From UBA11475 sp045655805 (GTDB lineage: Bacteria; Bacillota; Clostridia; Christensenellales; Borkfalkiaceae): a stretch of DNA of 64,000 nucleotides. Positions 35,733-45,389 of this stretch are shown here, one piece after another (positions within the stretch are counted from its first letter, which is position 1; each line of letters starts with the position of its first letter). The notes under the pieces were generated by a model, which ran no database searches, had not been told where the DNA came from, and saw only the letters and a program-made list of their open reading frames with translations. Location: contig JAZOPZ010000013.1 of NCBI GenBank assembly GCA_045655805.1, positions 1 through 64,000 of the forward strand, in the 5' to 3' direction. A program made the position numbers and the translations under genes.

Positions 35733-36806
35733 ATGAAACAAACCGTCGTAGCAGTAATAGGCGCTGGGAGAATTGCTGATAACGCGCATCTTCCTGCACT
35801 TTCTAAAATTGAAAACGTTAGAATTAAATATCTTTGCGATTTTTATATCGACAAAGCAAAAGCGTTAAAGGAAAAATATCCTAAAGTGGAAAACGCCGTT
35901 AGCGACGTTAGTGAAGTGTTGAACGACGCTGAAGTCGAAGCAGTTTGGGTACTTGCGCCTAACCGTCAACATTACGAAATCGGTATGCAGGCCCTAAAAG
36001 CGGGTAAGCACGTTTTTTGTGAAAAACCTATTGCTAACACTTATAAGTTAGCCGTTGAAATGGCGAACGAGGCAAAAAAACAAGATAAAATCATTAACAT
36101 AGGCGTATGCAACCGTTTTAACAAAGCCGTTGAAACTCTTGCTGAATATAACGCTCAAGGTAAGTTCGGTAACATTTATCACGTGTACTGTTCCTTCCGT
36201 TCATTTAGGTCTATACCTGGTCTTGGTGGGGCTTTTACTAGCAAAAAGGATTCCGGTGGTGGCGTGCTTATAGATTGGGGCGTGCATTTCTTTGATTTGA
36301 TTTTATACGTTTTAGGTGGGGTTCAACTTAAAACAGTTTGTTGCGATACCTATTCCGAAATGGCTAAAGATATGAAGTCTTACCGTTATAAATCAATGTG
36401 GGCGGAAAATACTGCTAATATCGAAAATGGTGTAAACGACGTTGACGACTTCGTTTCGGGCTACGTGCGTACAGATAAGGCGAGTATTTCTTTCAACGGT
36501 GCTTGGGCGCAGAACGTCGATAAAGAAGATATGTATATAGACTTTTTAGGCGATAAAGCAGGCGCTAGACTGACTTACGGTGGCAAGTTTACTTTCACCG
36601 ACGGTGCGACGCTTGAAACTATTACGCCTGAATACGATATGCCTAATATGTTTGTCGAAGAAAATAAGTCGTTTATAAATTCTATCAATAGTGGCGTACC
36701 TAATAAAAGTCATATCGATAATATTTTAGAAACTGCTAAACTTTTGGACGCAATGTATTTGTCGGCTGAAAGAAAGTGTGAAGTTTTGGCAAGTGAGGTT
36801 GAATAG
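35733..36806 (+). CDS. Gfo/Idh/MocA family oxidoreductase
   Basis: The 357-residue protein has the NAD(P) loop Gly-Ala-Gly-Arg-Ile-Ala at 10-15, the Cys-Glu-Lys-Pro signature near 95 and an Asp-Trp-Gly-Val-His substrate segment near 187. Family members oxidise or reduce sugars, inositols and related polyols. It is the first gene of a three-gene operon with a second Gfo/Idh-like protein and a sugar-phosphate-isomerase-like protein. Substrate is not predictable. Confidence 0.88.
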   Translation: MKQTVVAVIGAGRIADNAHLPALSKIENVRIKYLCDFYIDKAKALKEKYPKVENAVSDVSEVLNDAEVEAVWVLAPNRQHYEIGMQALKAGKHVFCEKPIANTYKLAVEMANEAKKQDKIINIGVCNRFNKAVETLAEYNAQGKFGNIYHVYCSFRSFRSIPGLGGAFTSKKDSGGGVLIDWGVHFFDLILYVLGGVQLKTVCCDTYSEMAKDMKSYRYKSMWAENTANIENGVNDVDDFVSGYVRTDKASISFNGAWAQNVDKEDMYIDFLGDKAGARLTYGGKFTFTDGATLETITPEYDMPNMFVEENKSFINSINSGVPNKSHIDNILETAKLLDAMYLSAERKCEVLASEVE

Positions 36807-36807
36807 T

Positions 36808-37650
36808 ATGAAGAAAATAGGTTTCGTTGATTTTTATATTAGCGAGTGGCACGCAAATAATTATCCTGCTTGGATTAAATCGGCTTGTGGGGATTTAGGG
36901 CTTGATTATCAAGTTGCTTACGCTTGGGCTGAAGAATATATTTCGCCTGTTGACGGTAAAAATACAGACGAGTGGTGCAGGGAGTTCGGCGCTACAAAGT
37001 GCGACACTTTAGAAGAACTTTGTGAAAAGTCAGCCGTTATTTTGGTGCTTTCTCCATCTAATCCAGAAAAACATTTAGGCTATGCTCAAACCGTGCTTAA
37101 ATACGGCAAGCGTACCTATATCGACAAGACGTTTGCTCCTAATCTTGACCACGCAAAGCAAATTTTTGACATTGCAAAGGAATATAAAACGCCGTTTTTT
37201 TCAACTTCGGCGTTAAGATGCGCTACTGAACTTGACGCCCTTGATAACGTTAATGAAGTTATCGTTTACGGTAGTGGTGGTAGCGTTGACGAATATATTA
37301 TTCATCAAATTGAAATGGTAGTAAAAAAACTCGGCGTTGGGGCGACTGCCGTAACTTGCAAAAAAGTTGGCAAAGAGTATTGCTTTTTCGTAGACTATAA
37401 CGACGAACGCTCCGCGCTTATGAATTACGGTGCATATCCTTTTTACGCATTTTTAAGGAACGACGAAAAGTGCGTTAAAAACACCGTTAATTCAGATTTT
37501 TTTAAGTTGCTTATTAAAGATATTATAAACTTTTACGAAACGGGCAAACTTTCTTTTGCCCCTGAACAAACGCTTGAAGCCATTGCTATTCGCGACGCCG
37601 TGTTAAAGTCTGTTCAATCTGAAGGCGAAAAAGTCAAGGTGGGTGAATAG
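36808..37650 (+). CDS. Divergent Gfo/Idh/MocA-like protein
   Basis: ATG 36808 lies one base after the previous stop and gives 280 residues. The N-terminus has a Rossmann-like Lys-Lys-Ile-Gly-Phe-Val-Asp strand but no Gly-x-Gly-x-x-Gly loop. A Tyr-Ile-Asp-Lys-Thr-Phe-Ala segment stands where Cys-Glu-Lys-Pro-Leu-Ala is expected. It may be a non-canonical dehydrogenase or a non-catalytic partner of the upstream protein. Confidence 0.6.
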   Translation: MKKIGFVDFYISEWHANNYPAWIKSACGDLGLDYQVAYAWAEEYISPVDGKNTDEWCREFGATKCDTLEELCEKSAVILVLSPSNPEKHLGYAQTVLKYGKRTYIDKTFAPNLDHAKQIFDIAKEYKTPFFSTSALRCATELDALDNVNEVIVYGSGGSVDEYIIHQIEMVVKKLGVGATAVTCKKVGKEYCFFVDYNDERSALMNYGAYPFYAFLRNDEKCVKNTVNSDFFKLLIKDIINFYETGKLSFAPEQTLEAIAIRDAVLKSVQSEGEKVKVGE

Positions 37651-37653
37651 TTT

Positions 37654-38484
37654 ATGAAACTAGGCGTGATTACCGATTGTTTCAAAACCGATTTAAAAAG
37701 TGCTGTTACTTTTGCTAAAACTTTAGGAGCAAAAGGGGTGCAAATTTACGCTGTTTCAGATAGTTTTTCTGCTAGTGAAGTAACTTCAGCGGTAGGTAAC
37801 GATTTAACGGTTAGTGCCCTTTGTGGCGACCTTGGTGGGCACGGTTTTGAAATCGAAAAAGATAACGATATAAAGATTGAAAAGACTAAAAAAATCATTG
37901 ATATTGCAAGCGAGTTAAAAGTGCCTGTGGTAACGACTCACATAGGCGTTATACCGTCAGATGCTACCATTTTGCGTTATAAAGTGATGCTTTCGGCATT
38001 AAAAACACTAGGAGTTTACGCTGATAGCAAAGGGGTTACGCTTGCTATTGAAACTGGTCCTGAAGACGCTGAAACGCTTTATAATTTTATAAAGCAAATA
38101 CCGTGTGGAGTAGGGGTTAATTTGGATCCAGCAAACTTTAAAATGGTTACGGGGCAAGACCCTGTTAGCGCCGTATATAAGTTAAAAGATTATATCGTTC
38201 ACACGCATTTAAAAGACGGCATAATGCTTAAAAAAACCGAGCCTAAAGTTGTTTACGACCACTTTGCAGAAGGTGGTATCGAGGCGTTAAATATTAGCGA
38301 CTTATTTTTAGAGACGCCAGTAGGTCAAGGCTCGATGGATTTTGCAAATTATTTGAAAGCCTTAAAAGATATAGGCTACAACGGTTTTTTGACGGTCGAA
38401 AGAGAAACTGGCGACGATCCGTCAAGCGATATAAAACTTGCTTTTGATTACATCAAAGATAATTTTAGCGAATATTTAGATTAA
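37654..38484 (+). CDS. Sugar phosphate isomerase/epimerase family protein
   Basis: The 276-residue TIM barrel belongs to the AP-endonuclease-2-like family. It has Glu in Ala-Ile-Glu-Thr-Gly near 132, Asp in Asn-Leu-Asp-Pro-Ala, His in His-Thr-His-Leu-Lys and a late Thr-Val-Glu-Arg-Glu, which form the usual metal site. Together with the two upstream genes it suggests catabolism of a polyol or uncommon sugar. Confidence 0.85.
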   Translation: MKLGVITDCFKTDLKSAVTFAKTLGAKGVQIYAVSDSFSASEVTSAVGNDLTVSALCGDLGGHGFEIEKDNDIKIEKTKKIIDIASELKVPVVTTHIGVIPSDATILRYKVMLSALKTLGVYADSKGVTLAIETGPEDAETLYNFIKQIPCGVGVNLDPANFKMVTGQDPVSAVYKLKDYIVHTHLKDGIMLKKTEPKVVYDHFAEGGIEALNISDLFLETPVGQGSMDFANYLKALKDIGYNGFLTVERETGDDPSSDIKLAFDYIKDNFSEYLD

Positions 38485-38485
38485 A

Positions 38486-38513
38486 AAAATACGGCATGCG
38501 CCGTATTTTTTAT
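38486..38513. terminator. Bidirectional terminator
   Basis: AAAATACGGC and GCCGTATTTT pair between the isomerase and the convergent AraC gene, overlapping the AraC stop codon. Confidence 0.85.
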
Positions 38514-39367
38514 CGTTTGTTTTTGCGATATTGCTCGGGTGATATACCGAAGTGTTTTTTAAACGCTCTACTAAAACTATATACTGAAGAAAAATTGCAA
38601 AGTTCTGAAATTTCAGTAACGGTAAGTTTTAAAGTGTCGAGTTTGTCTTTTGCAAGTTTAAGTTTTACTGCAGAAAAATACTCCTTTATAGAGCGTCCCG
38701 TAGTGTTTTTGAATAGGTCTGATAGATAAGAGTAATTGTATAAGAAGTGGTCGGCAACTTCGGTAAGAGAATTTATCGAAGTAATATGGCTATCGATATA
38801 ATTCATAATTTGGTAGCAAAAAATTTGAGCACGCGCGGGGTTGAGTTTGCTACCGTAAGCCGTGTTTTTACTAAACGCCCTTAAAGTTAATAAGGTGAGT
38901 TGTTTTGCAGACGCCGTTAAAAGTTCTTCTGAATATTCGTCACCAAATGAAAGTTCTGCAATCATATTTTTTAGTAAAGTTTCAATGGTTTCGTTTTTAA
39001 ATACTCTATTATTATTTTTTAGATTTGCTTTCAAATCCGAAAATGCTTTTTTTAACTTTTCCGATTGGGGTGTAAAAGCCAAAAAGTCGTACTTAAGGGG
39101 TTTATCTTCGCTCGAAAAAATAGCGTGATTTTCCTTGTTTAGCGAAAGCAATACGTCCCCGCCCTTAACTTTTATAAGAGTGCCGTCGATAAGTATCGTT
39201 CCCTCGCCACCATTGACTACGGTCAGTTCGTAAAAGTCTCCGTGAAAATGCTCGTTTATTTCTTCATTAGGTTGGCAATAAAGCCTACCGATTTGCAAAA
39301 CTTCGACTTCGCCCAAAACGAGTGGCTTATTAAAAAACACGTTGTTTATGTGAAATTTATTATTCAT
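38510..39367 (-). CDS. AraC family transcriptional regulator
   Basis: The 285-residue protein has an N-terminal cupin domain with His-Phe-His-Gly-Asp near 42 and a C-terminal double HTH (about 185-285) ending Phe-Gly-Ile-Ser-Pro-Glu-Gln-Tyr-Arg. It converges on the oxidoreductase/isomerase operon and is its likely regulator, though no operator can be identified. Confidence 0.88.
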   Translation of the reverse strand: MNNKFHINNVFFNKPLVLGEVEVLQIGRLYCQPNEEINEHFHGDFYELTVVNGGEGTILIDGTLIKVKGGDVLLSLNKENHAIFSSEDKPLKYDFLAFTPQSEKLKKAFSDLKANLKNNNRVFKNETIETLLKNMIAELSFGDEYSEELLTASAKQLTLLTLRAFSKNTAYGSKLNPARAQIFCYQIMNYIDSHITSINSLTEVADHFLYNYSYLSDLFKNTTGRSIKEYFSAVKLKLAKDKLDTLKLTVTEISELCNFSSVYSFSRAFKKHFGISPEQYRKNKR

Positions 39368-39418
39368 ACTTTTAGTTTATCATAGATTGTTTTTAAAAAC
39401 AATATCAACAACTAAAAT

Positions 39419-39925
39419 TTATAAAAATCGACATATAAAACAAGCGAAAACGCAAGATATAAACGACGCTAACAAACTTATTAAAATAGGCTTAAAAAGG
39501 TTTTTGGTTTTAGCGTTTGCAAAGTATACGGCTGAAACGTAAAAAACCGTTTCGCTACTTCCGTAAATTGCGCAAGCCGTTCTTGCAAGGTAACCGTCAA
39601 CACCGTGAGTTTGAAAAATTTCCGACACTACGGCAAGTGAACCACTGCCCGAAAAAGGCTTTATTAAAATTAGTTTTGTTAGTTCCGACGGTACTCCTAA
39701 TGCCGAAAAAATCGGTTTTAACAAATTGGTTAGTAGGTTAGATAGTCCACTAATTTCAAAAAGTTCACTCAAAATAAAAATGCCTACTAGGTAGGGAAAT
39801 ACGCTAGTTGCAAAAGGGATTGCCGATTTTGCGCCTTGCGTAAAAGCGTCGTAAGGTTTTACCTTTTTTATAAAGCAAAAAAGCATTATTAACAAAAAGA
39901 ATATCGGAATAAAATAAGCGCTCAT
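39419..39925 (-). CDS. spmB: Spore maturation protein B
   Basis: The 168-residue membrane protein has about four or five hydrophobic helices and the nucleoside-recognition (Gate) motif region Lys-Pro-Phe-Ser-Gly-Ser-Gly-Ser. In Bacillus and Clostridium SpmA and SpmB are needed for spore core dehydration. It overlaps spmA by four bases. Confidence 0.88.
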   Translation of the reverse strand: MSAYFIPIFFLLIMLFCFIKKVKPYDAFTQGAKSAIPFATSVFPYLVGIFILSELFEISGLSNLLTNLLKPIFSALGVPSELTKLILIKPFSGSGSLAVVSEIFQTHGVDGYLARTACAIYGSSETVFYVSAVYFANAKTKNLFKPILISLLASFISCVFACFICRFL

Positions 39926-40482
39926 AAATTCGTCTTTTTACCACTAAAAATTTTTATTAAAAGTATACCGATAACGCTTGATAGTAGAGTGGTTAAAAGC
40001 GTTGGAATTATAATATCACCTGCACTATTAGAGCCCATACTAGAGCGTAAAGCCATAACTGAAGTCGGTATAATTTGAACGCTAGTTGCATTTATCACAA
40101 AAAAAGTAAAGATGATATTTTCGGTGTTTTGGCGTTTTTCAAGTTCTTCAATCGCCTTTATCCCCATAGGGGTAGTAGCACCACTCATTCCTAGCATATT
40201 TGCTGAAATATTTAATGAAATAAATTCGTTTTCTTTTTCAGTCAATTTGCCAAATAGTAGTTTGTTTACGGGTTTTAGGGCAATAGATAATTTTTTAGTA
40301 ACGCCTGTCCTTTCAAAAATTTCAAAAATACCTAGCCACACGGCGTAAACGACTGCAAGTTTTAACGCGAGTGTTAAAGCCTTTTCGCCACCGTTAAGCA
40401 TTGCTGATAGGACACTTTCTGGAGTGGAAAAACATAAAATTATCGTTGAAAGTGTAAAAATACACGCAAAAATAAAATTCAT
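39922..40482 (-). CDS. spmA: Spore maturation protein A
   Basis: The 186-residue membrane protein has a Gate domain with the Asn-Met-Leu-Gly-Met-Ser-Gly-Ala-Thr-Thr-Pro-Met-Gly motif near 93-105. It is co-transcribed with spmB. The pair suggests the organism descends from, or is, a spore former. Homologues also occur in some non-spore-formers. Confidence 0.88.
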   Translation of the reverse strand: MNFIFACIFTLSTIILCFSTPESVLSAMLNGGEKALTLALKLAVVYAVWLGIFEIFERTGVTKKLSIALKPVNKLLFGKLTEKENEFISLNISANMLGMSGATTPMGIKAIEELEKRQNTENIIFTFFVINATSVQIIPTSVMALRSSMGSNSAGDIIIPTLLTTLLSSVIGILLIKIFSGKKTNL

Positions 40483-40516
40483 AGTAAACTTTATGCTGAT
40501 AACTTGCGATTTATGA

Positions 40517-40545
40517 TTTACTTTTTTTAATAAATAAGTTAAAAT
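40517..40545 (+). promoter_or_regulatory. Promoter of metG
   Basis: TTTACT (40517-40522) and TAAAAT (40540-40545) are 17 bases apart. Confidence 0.6.
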
Positions 40546-40588
40546 ATATGTAACTATTATTTAGATAAGCCATACGGCAGGTGATAAA

Positions 40589-42544
40589 ATGAAGGAAAAA
40601 TTTTATTTAACTACGGCAATTGCATACACTTCGGGTAAACCACACATCGGAAATACTTACGAAGCAATTTTAAGCGACAGTATCGCTAGATTTAAACGTC
40701 TTGAAGGTTATGACGTTTTCTTTCAAACGGGTACGGACGAACACGGTCAAAAGATTGAAGAAAAGTCGGCTGTAGCAGGCAAAACTCCAAAACAATTCGT
40801 TGACGAAGTTGCATCGCAGATTCGCGCGCTTTGGGATATGGTGGACGTTTCTTACGACAAGTTTATGCGTACTACTGACGAATATCACGAAAAGCAAGTA
40901 CAAAAAATCTTCAAAAAACTTTACGAAAAAGGCGATATTTATAAAGGTTCTTATTCAGGTTGGTATTGTACCCCTTGTGAAAGTTTTTGGACGGAAAGCC
41001 AACTCGTTGACGGCAAATGTCCTGACTGTGGTAGACCTGTAAAACAAGCGCAAGAAGAAGCGTACTTCTTTAAAATGAGCAAGTACGCAGATAGACTTAT
41101 GCAATATTACAACGAGCATCCTGAATTTATTCTTCCACTTTCGCGTAAAAACGAAATGGTTAATAACTTCTTAAAACCAGGCTTGCAAGATTTATGCGTG
41201 TCTAGGTCTTCGTTTAAGTGGGGTATTCCCGTTGATTTCGATCCAAAACACGTGGTTTACGTTTGGCTTGACGCTTTAACAAACTATATTACCGGTATAG
41301 GATACGACGCCGACGGTAATCATACCGAACTTTACAACAAGTTATGGCCGGCTGACGTGCATATTATTGGTAAGGATATTATTAGATTCCACACTATTTA
41401 TTGGCCGATTTTCTTGATGGCTTTAGATATTCCGTTGCCTAAAAAGGTTTACGGACACGGTTGGCTTTTACAAGACGGTGGCAAGATGAGTAAATCCGTT
41501 GGTAACGTTATTTATGCTGACGATATGGTTAAATTCTTTGGCGTTGACGCTACTAGATATTACGTTTTATCTGAAATGCCACAAGATAACGACGGGCTTA
41601 TTTCTTGGGAAAGCGTTATCGAAAAAACTAACGCTGAACTCGCTAACGTTTTGGGCAACCTCGTTAGCAGAACAATCGCTATGTCAAACAAGTATTTTGG
41701 TGGCGTAGTAGAAGACAAAGGTGTAACCGAACCAGTTGACGACGACCTTAAAGAAGTTGTTTCTTCAGCATTTAAAAAGGTTCAAGCAAAGATCAACGAC
41801 TACAAAATTGCCGACGCTATTTCTGAAGCGCTTGCGGTATTCCGTCGCGCAAATAAGTACGTTGACGAAACTGCGCCTTGGGTTCTTGCAAAGGACGAAA
41901 GTAAAGCAGATAGACTTAAAACGGTGCTATATAATCTTTCTGAAAGTATCGTAATAGGTCTTTCGCTTATGGCTCCGTTTATGCCGTCCTCTTGCGAAAA
42001 GGCGCTTAAGATGATGAATAGCGCTCCTCGTTCGTTTGACGATATGGGCAAGTTTGGTTTGCTTGAAAACGGCACTAAAGTAACGGATGCTCCTGAAATT
42101 TTATTCGCTCGTTTAGACGGTAAAAAACTTATGGAAGAAATCGACGCATTGATGCAATCACGTAAACCTAAAGAAGTTAAAAAGGAAAAAAAGAAAGTGG
42201 AAGAAGTAGTTTCTAAACCTCAAATCGAATTCGACGACTTTACCAAGGTTGAACTTAAAGTTGCAACCGTAGTCGCTTGCGAAAAAGTTGAAAAATCTAA
42301 AAAATTATTAAAACTTACCGTTAAACTCGGTGATCAACAAAGAACTGTCGTAAGTGGCATTGCGCTTCATTATGCGCCTGAATATTTGGTGGGCAAAAAA
42401 CTCGTTATGGTAACGAACTTAAAGCCTGTTAAACTTTGTGGTATCGAAAGTCAAGGGATGATTATTTGTGCAGAAAACGCTGAAGGCAAGATATCTTTCC
42501 TTGCACCTGAAACAGATATCGAAGACGGTAGCAATATTTTCTAA
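40589..42544 (+). CDS. metG: Methionyl-tRNA synthetase
   Basis: The 651-residue protein has the HIGH-type Lys-Pro-His-Ile-Gly-Asn at about 17, a zinc knuckle (Cys-x-x-Cys near 130 and Cys-Pro-Asp-Cys near 146), Lys-Met-Ser-Lys-Ser near 304 and the C-terminal Trbp111/EMAP-type tRNA-binding domain (about 550-651). It precedes tatD and rsmA, as in many Firmicutes, but rnmV, often found between them, is absent. Confidence 0.97.
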   Translation: MKEKFYLTTAIAYTSGKPHIGNTYEAILSDSIARFKRLEGYDVFFQTGTDEHGQKIEEKSAVAGKTPKQFVDEVASQIRALWDMVDVSYDKFMRTTDEYHEKQVQKIFKKLYEKGDIYKGSYSGWYCTPCESFWTESQLVDGKCPDCGRPVKQAQEEAYFFKMSKYADRLMQYYNEHPEFILPLSRKNEMVNNFLKPGLQDLCVSRSSFKWGIPVDFDPKHVVYVWLDALTNYITGIGYDADGNHTELYNKLWPADVHIIGKDIIRFHTIYWPIFLMALDIPLPKKVYGHGWLLQDGGKMSKSVGNVIYADDMVKFFGVDATRYYVLSEMPQDNDGLISWESVIEKTNAELANVLGNLVSRTIAMSNKYFGGVVEDKGVTEPVDDDLKEVVSSAFKKVQAKINDYKIADAISEALAVFRRANKYVDETAPWVLAKDESKADRLKTVLYNLSESIVIGLSLMAPFMPSSCEKALKMMNSAPRSFDDMGKFGLLENGTKVTDAPEILFARLDGKKLMEEIDALMQSRKPKEVKKEKKKVEEVVSKPQIEFDDFTKVELKVATVVACEKVEKSKKLLKLTVKLGDQQRTVVSGIALHYAPEYLVGKKLVMVTNLKPVKLCGIESQGMIICAENAEGKISFLAPETDIEDGSNIF

Positions 42545-42555
42545 AAAATTTTTGA

Positions 42556-42612
42556 GGGCGCAAGAAACGGGGTAACGGTGTTGTCAAATCGTGCCAAAAC
42601 CTTGTTGCGCCC
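42556..42612. repeat. Long hairpin between metG and tatD
   Basis: GGGCGCAA (42556-42563) and TTGCGCCC (42605-42612) form a perfect 8-bp outer stem around a 41-base loop. A short U-poor AT tract follows. It could be a weak metG terminator or a leader structure. Confidence 0.45.
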
Positions 42613-42624
42613 ATATTTTAATAT

Positions 42625-43392
42625 ATGTTTACAGATACACATTGTCATTTTTTCGAGCACGAGGGGTACGACAGGGACGGCGCATATATTAGGGCGTTTG
42701 AAAACGGCGTAGACCTAATGGTGGACGTTGCGTTTGATGTTAAATCTTGTTTTGGCTGTAAAGATTTTGCTAACGCACATAAAGGCGTTTATTTTACGGC
42801 AGGTATACACCCTGATGCTTTCGACGAGGTTACGGAAGAAAATTTAATAAAAATAGCCCCTGTTTTTAAGGACAAAAAATGCCTTGCGGTTGGCGAAATA
42901 GGGCTTGATTATCACTACGGTAAAGATAAAATCGGTCAACAAAAAGCCTTCGTTAGGCAGATAGAGTTTGCATCTGCGGTGGCGTTGCCGTTTGCAGTTC
43001 ATTCACGTGATTGCACTGAAGATATGGTTCGTATATTAAAAGAAAATCGTCACTATATCAAAAACGGTGGAATTATGCATTGTTATAGTGGTTCAGTTGA
43101 AACGGCTAAAATTTTACTTGACCTAGGGTTTTATATTTCTTTTTCTGGTACGCTTACTTTCAAAAACGCTAGGCAATTACCTGAAGTGTGTGACTATTTG
43201 CCAACGGATAGGATATTGTCTGAAACGGACAGCCCTTATTTAGCGCCCGTTCCGTTAAGGGGCACGATGAACGAGCCTAAAAACGTGCGTTTCGTGACTG
43301 AAAAAATTGCCGAAATTAAAGGGCTTTCAGTAGAAGAAACGGCACAAATTATTAGGCAAAACACTTTAGAACTATTCAAAAAATTAAAATAA
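42625..43392 (+). CDS. tatD: TatD family metal-dependent hydrolase
   Basis: The 255-residue TIM barrel has Thr-Asp-Thr-His-Cys-His at 3-8, Glu in Val-Gly-Glu-Ile-Gly-Leu-Asp-Tyr near 92, His-Ser-Arg-Asp, Met-His-Cys-Tyr-Ser-Gly and Glu-Thr-Asp-Ser-Pro, the full TatD DNase metal site. There is no Shine-Dalgarno sequence before ATG 42625. Confidence 0.92.
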   Translation: MFTDTHCHFFEHEGYDRDGAYIRAFENGVDLMVDVAFDVKSCFGCKDFANAHKGVYFTAGIHPDAFDEVTEENLIKIAPVFKDKKCLAVGEIGLDYHYGKDKIGQQKAFVRQIEFASAVALPFAVHSRDCTEDMVRILKENRHYIKNGGIMHCYSGSVETAKILLDLGFYISFSGTLTFKNARQLPEVCDYLPTDRILSETDSPYLAPVPLRGTMNEPKNVRFVTEKIAEIKGLSVEETAQIIRQNTLELFKKLK

Positions 43393-43397
43393 GAAAA

Positions 43398-43427
43398 CCG
43401 TCCCTATAGTAGGGACGGCCTTTCTTT
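43398..43427 (+). terminator. Terminator after tatD
   Basis: CCGTCCCTA-TAG-TAGGGACGG is followed by CCTTTCTTT. Confidence 0.75.
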
Positions 43428-43506
43428 AGTAAAGGCTTAACGCCAAATAAACAGGCAGGATTTTATCTGCCGTAAATAATATTTGCAAAATTTTTAATAT
43501 TATACT

Positions 43507-44340
43507 ATGAACGTAAAAAGAATTCTTCAAAAACACGGTTTTTATTTCAAAAAAGCCTACGGTCAAAATTTTTTAACCGACGAAAATTTACTTGACGATA
43601 TAGTTTCGCTTTCAAAAATAACGGCTGACGACGTCGTTGTGGAAATCGGTTGTGGGGCAGGTACTTTAACGCGAGCAATCGCTAAAAAAGCAAAGCGAGT
43701 TATTGGGTATGAAATTGATACTAAACTTCAAGGCGTTTTATCCGAAATGCTTGAAGATTTTTCTAACGTAGAGATTATCTATCAAGATATTATGCAAATG
43801 AATATGTCGGAATTTGAAAAACCACTTAAAGACGGCTACTACGTAGTGGCTAACTTGCCTTACTATATAACTACGCCTATTTTGATGAGATTTATTGAAG
43901 AAGCAAAGTTCGTTAAAGGGTTGATTTTAACCGTTCAAAAAGAAGTTGCAGAAAGGCTTGCTTCTTTAGAAGGGACTTCTGACTACGGCGCGATAACGGC
44001 TATGGTAAATTTGGTTGGCGATGCGTCACTAGTTAAAATTGTCAATCGAGATATGTTTTTACCTCCTCCAAACGTGGATAGCGCAGTAATTAAAATTGAT
44101 ATAAATCGCAACAAGTTTAAGGTTAAAGATATTAAAACTTATCGTGAGGCAGTTCAAATCGCTTTTGGCAATCGTCGTAAAACGCTTTGCAATAATCTTA
44201 TGAATTCGTTAAAAATTAACCGTGAAAGCGCTGAAAAAATCTTGACGGATTTAGATGTCCCTTTAATGGCTAGAGGCGAAACTTTATCGGCGGAAAAATT
44301 TGTTCAACTTGCCGATTATTTATTTGAAATGAGAAAGTAA
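43507..44340 (+). CDS. rsmA: 16S rRNA dimethyladenosine transferase
   Basis: The 277-residue KsgA-type enzyme dimethylates two adjacent adenines near the 3' end of 16S rRNA. It has Gly-Gln-Asn-Phe-Leu-Thr at 19-24, SAM loop Glu-Ile-Gly-Cys-Gly-Ala-Gly-Thr-Leu-Thr and catalytic Asn-Leu-Pro-Tyr-Tyr-Ile. No Shine-Dalgarno sequence exists; TATACT abuts the ATG, so a leaderless transcript is possible. It starts the rsmA-rdgB-phosphodiesterase operon. Confidence 0.96.
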   Translation: MNVKRILQKHGFYFKKAYGQNFLTDENLLDDIVSLSKITADDVVVEIGCGAGTLTRAIAKKAKRVIGYEIDTKLQGVLSEMLEDFSNVEIIYQDIMQMNMSEFEKPLKDGYYVVANLPYYITTPILMRFIEEAKFVKGLILTVQKEVAERLASLEGTSDYGAITAMVNLVGDASLVKIVNRDMFLPPPNVDSAVIKIDINRNKFKVKDIKTYREAVQIAFGNRRKTLCNNLMNSLKINRESAEKILTDLDVPLMARGETLSAEKFVQLADYLFEMRK

Positions 44341-44342
44341 TT

Positions 44343-44912
44343 ATGATTAAGCAAAAATTAGTTTTAGCAAGCAACAACAAAGGTAAAATTAGGGAATTTA
44401 GAGAAATGTTCCCAGATTATGAAATAATTCCTTACGCTGAACTCGGTATAACCGAAGAACCTAACGAGACGGGTACTACTTTTTTTGAAAATGCTTTAAT
44501 TAAAGCAAAAAGTATAAGTGAAATTTGCAACTTGCCCGTAATTGCCGACGATAGTGGGCTTTGTGTTGACGCGCTTGATGGTGCGCCCGGTATATATTCG
44601 GCAAGGTTTTCAGGCGAAGGGGACGACGCAAATAACCAAAAAGTTTTGCGCCTTTTAGAGGGGATAACTGACCGTAGCGCAAATTTTACTTGCAGTATCG
44701 TTTTATATAAACCGGACGGAACGGTAATAGGCGTGGAGGGTAAAACCTACGGCACTATTTTGCACGAGGTTTGCGGTAGCAACGGTTTTGGGTACGACGT
44801 TATTTTTTATAGCAACGATATAAACAAGTGTTTTGGACTTGCTAGTCCTGAAGAAAAAAACGGCGTATCACATCGCTTTCGGGCAATTCAAAAATTAAAA
44901 AAGTATTTGTAA
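44343..44912 (+). CDS. rdgB: XTP/dITP diphosphatase (RdgB/HAM1)
   Basis: The 189-residue protein has Ser-Asn-Asn-Lys-Gly-Lys-Ile at 10-16, Ala-Asp-Asp-Ser-Gly-Leu near 70 and Phe-Gly-Tyr-Asp near 145, the HAM1 signatures. It removes non-canonical purine nucleotides. It lies two bases after rsmA. Confidence 0.95.
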   Translation: MIKQKLVLASNNKGKIREFREMFPDYEIIPYAELGITEEPNETGTTFFENALIKAKSISEICNLPVIADDSGLCVDALDGAPGIYSARFSGEGDDANNQKVLRLLEGITDRSANFTCSIVLYKPDGTVIGVEGKTYGTILHEVCGSNGFGYDVIFYSNDINKCFGLASPEEKNGVSHRFRAIQKLKKYL

Positions 44913-44913
44913 T

Positions 44914-45378
44914 ATGAAGACGGCTATTGTTTTATCTGACACTCACGGCGACGTGTTTACGATAAAAAAATTAAGGGAAATTATGTGTGAAACCGACTAT
45001 GTTTTCCACCTAGGGGATTGCACGGCTGATATCGCTCAATTTAAGACGGAATTTCCACAAAAAGTTATGACGGTTTTAGGTAACTGCGACGGTGGTTCAG
45101 GGTATAAAACTTGTGAGATAGAAGGGGTAAAAATAATGCTTACACACGGACACGATTTTGGTGTAAAAAGCGGGCTTACAAGGCTTAACTATTTTGCCGA
45201 AGAACTTGGCGCAAAGGTCGTGTTTTACGGGCATACGCATATGCGAAACCTGACCACGGCAGATGGTAAAACCTTTGTAAATCCCGGTACGCTTAAGGGA
45301 TTTGATAAGTCTTACGCTTACGCCGTTTTTAATAACGGTAAATGCGTAGTAAAAATCGTTGATTTATTTAATCGTTAA
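44914..45378 (+). CDS. YfcE/MJ0936 family metallophosphodiesterase
   Basis: The 154-residue protein has the calcineurin-like metal motifs Ser-Asp-Thr-His-Gly, Gly-Asp-Cys, Gly-Asn-Cys-Asp, Thr-His-Gly-His and Gly-His-Thr-His. It begins one base after rdgB, so it belongs to the same operon. Relatives hydrolyse artificial phosphodiesters. The natural substrate is unknown. Confidence 0.9.
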   Translation: MKTAIVLSDTHGDVFTIKKLREIMCETDYVFHLGDCTADIAQFKTEFPQKVMTVLGNCDGGSGYKTCEIEGVKIMLTHGHDFGVKSGLTRLNYFAEELGAKVVFYGHTHMRNLTTADGKTFVNPGTLKGFDKSYAYAVFNNGKCVVKIVDLFNR

Positions 45379-45389
45379 AGGATAAATTT